Positions 5,436 to 6,789 of a DNA stretch of 6,789 nucleotides are shown here, one piece after another. Location: assembly GCA_003561145.1 (NCBI GenBank), contig PWXL01000106.1:1-6789 (forward strand), given 5' to 3'. How positions within the stretch are numbered: position 1 is the first letter of the stretch; each line of letters opens with the position of its first letter. The DNA is from Candidatus Atribacteria bacterium (GTDB taxonomy: Bacteria; Atribacterota; Atribacteria; Atribacterales; Atribacteraceae). Made by a program: the position numbers and the translations under genes. Under the pieces are notes generated by a model that was given only the letters and a program-made list of their open reading frames with translations, had not been told where the DNA came from and made no database searches.

Positions 5436-6710
5436 ATGTCTCAGAAGATACTGGCAAGTGTCATACTGGTAACGGTTCTTTTGGCGGTGACAGCGGTGGC
5501 CGGGGCTACTTCAAACGTGGTGTTTTATACTCCGGCCTGGGGAATAGACTATGCGGAGGAAATCATCGCCCTGTTCGAAAAGGAATACCCGGATGTGACG
5601 GTGGAACTCATCAGGGGACCTTCAGAATGGGATGGACATGTCGGTCGAATGACTCTATGGCTCCGAACACAGTATGAAGGTGTTGACGTCCTTTACAATG
5701 ATGATGTATTCGTTTTGGACGGAGCGTATTACGATGTCTGGGAAGAACTCACGCCATATTTATCAGAAGAAGAAATCGACGATCTCATCGGCTTACAGCT
5801 TGAGTATAGGGATATACACGATGGGATTTACCGGATTCCCTGGTGGAACGGAATGAGTTACATGTACTACCGGAAGGACTTGTTCGAAGAAGCCGGGTTG
5901 GCAGTGCCGACCACCTGGGACGAGTTCCTGGAAGTGGCCCAGACTCTCACGAAAGACACCTCCGGTGATGGAGAGATTGATCAATGGGGGTATCTTACCC
6001 AGGGGACACCGGGAGAAATGTATAACAATTTTTGCGAGTTTCTGTATCAGGCGGGAGGCGATGAGTGGGAACTGGCACCGGATGGCGTTCCCGATCCCCG
6101 AGCGGTTGAAGCTCTTACTTTTATGACCGAGCTTTACAGCACAACTGCACCACCGGGTCTTTCAGCCATCGGTTATGATATGGGCCGCTCCATGGTGCGT
6201 GAAGGTAAAGCGGCCATGTTCCGTGACTGGGCGGACATGGGAGTGATTACTGCTGAAGAGGGTCTTGAAGACCTGGTCGGAGTGATGCACTTCCCGGCAG
6301 GCCCGGCCGGGCCGTACGCTGTTGCCCATTGCTGGGGAGTGGTTGTGAACAAGCATGGAGCAAACTTCAAGCAAAACCCCGATGCGGTGATTGATTTTGT
6401 GCGGTTTATGATGCGTCCTGAAATTCACGCCATCACCGCGGCTATTGAAGGGCCGGCTCTCCATTCAGTTCTGAGTGATGAAGCCTACATGGCAAGATTA
6501 GCCGAGGCCAATGCGGTGATCCCTTACTTCGATGAGTTCATTGAATTCCGCAGGGTTCGTAATTTCCCGCCTGGGGAGTCGACACCTTATCACGAAGGAA
6601 TTGGAAGAATCGTGACCAAAGCCGCGATTACTCAAGAAGTAGGTATCGAGGAAGCTCTTATCGAGCTGCAGGAATGGATCGATCCGCTCATTGAAGAACA
6701 CATCCAATAG
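5436..6710 (+). CDS. Extracellular solute-binding protein, family 1 (sugar ABC transporter)
   Basis: A 424-residue secreted binding protein that captures substrate for the two permeases upstream. The signal peptide spans residues 1 to about 24: MSQK, a hydrophobic core ILASVILVTVLLAVTAV, then AGA before TSNVV, with no lipobox cysteine, so it is expected to be soluble in a periplasm. The mature start (VVFYTPAWGIDYAEEIIALF, near 28-47) and EKEYPDVTVELI are typical of family 1 binding proteins. So are IYRIPWWNGMSYMYYRKDLF (131-150), EEAGLAVPTTWDEFLEVAQT (151-170), DQWGY (182-186), VREGKAAMFRDWADMG (254-269) and the WGVVVNKHG strand (300-308). An EF-hand-like loop (Asp174, Ser176, Asp178, Asp182) sits before QWGY, as in many homologues. 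The gene is the last member of the operon visible, 88 bases after the second permease, and is followed by a strong stem-loop. The ligand cannot be deduced; aromatic residues such as Trp136, Trp137 and Trp299-300 region may line a sugar site (inference). Confidence 0.92.
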   Translation: MSQKILASVILVTVLLAVTAVAGATSNVVFYTPAWGIDYAEEIIALFEKEYPDVTVELIRGPSEWDGHVGRMTLWLRTQYEGVDVLYNDDVFVLDGAYYDVWEELTPYLSEEEIDDLIGLQLEYRDIHDGIYRIPWWNGMSYMYYRKDLFEEAGLAVPTTWDEFLEVAQTLTKDTSGDGEIDQWGYLTQGTPGEMYNNFCEFLYQAGGDEWELAPDGVPDPRAVEALTFMTELYSTTAPPGLSAIGYDMGRSMVREGKAAMFRDWADMGVITAEEGLEDLVGVMHFPAGPAGPYAVAHCWGVVVNKHGANFKQNPDAVIDFVRFMMRPEIHAITAAIEGPALHSVLSDEAYMARLAEANAVIPYFDEFIEFRRVRNFPPGESTPYHEGIGRIVTKAAITQEVGIEEALIELQEWIDPLIEEHIQ

Positions 6711-6734
6711 ACGTACATTTCCATCTTTTCTATG

Positions 6735-6771
6735 CATCCTCCTGCCCGGTACGCTAACGGGCAGGAGGATG
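6735..6771 (+). terminator. Strong stem-loop after the binding-protein gene (no U-tract seen)
   Basis: The arms CATCCTCCTGCCCG (6735-6748) and CGGGCAGGAGGATG (6758-6771) pair perfectly over 14 bases around a 9-base loop, 24 bases after the stop at 6710. No T-run follows in the remaining 18 bases. It could terminate part of the transcripts, protect the 3' end of the binding-protein mRNA so that this subunit is made in excess (a known arrangement in sugar ABC operons such as malE), or control a gene just beyond the window. The right arm contains AGGAGG. Confidence 0.5.
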
Positions 6772-6789
6772 AGATCCTGCTCAAGAAAC

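Noticed and set aside
1..6789. CRISPR arrays, tRNA or rRNA genes, insertion sequences, phage or defence genes
   Set aside because: No spaced repeat array, cloverleaf, transposase motif or defence-related domain was seen on either strand.

Overview
The window shows carbohydrate-uptake and regulatory genes of an anaerobe-like bacterium with moderate GC and strong AAGGAGG ribosome binding sites. The solute-binding protein has a cleavable signal peptide with no lipobox cysteine. This fits a diderm such as a thermotogal, spirochaetal or atribacterial lineage better than a typical Gram-positive, but the sequence alone does not settle the taxon. There are six genes: five complete and one running off the left edge.

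Left part (1-1394): a LacI-family regulator is encoded on the minus strand. Its first 124 codons are visible and it is cut by the window edge. It diverges from a plus-strand membrane protein of the DUF1624 / heparan-alpha-glucosaminide acetyltransferase-like family. The spacer holds a full-consensus minus-strand promoter with a perfect CG-centred palindrome just downstream (probable autoregulatory operator), a plausible plus-strand promoter with an exact TATAAT, and three copies of a 9-bp element (two direct, one inverted) between the two promoters.

Middle (1395-2553): a complete nicotinamidase gene (pncA) with the expected catalytic and metal-binding residues, flanked by about 250 and 390 bases without convincing genes. 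The second gap has two adjacent palindromic segments.

Right part (2554-6789): a compact operon of a second LacI-family regulator, two sugar ABC permeases (MalF-like, then MalG-like, overlapping by ATGA) and an extracellular solute-binding protein. Its promoter is overlapped by a CG-centred operator. A near-identical copy of that operator lies inside the regulator gene, 341 bp downstream, an arrangement suited to repression by DNA looping. A perfect 14-bp stem-loop follows the binding-protein gene. No ATPase gene is present, so the subunit is either downstream or shared with other transporters. The expected logic is that the regulator represses the operon, itself included, until a sugar ligand is bound; the transported sugar cannot be told from the sequence.

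I found no clearly new multi-gene system. The most notable signals are regulatory: the duplicated operator, the three-copy element between the divergent promoters, and the terminal hairpin containing a Shine-Dalgarno-like sequence.
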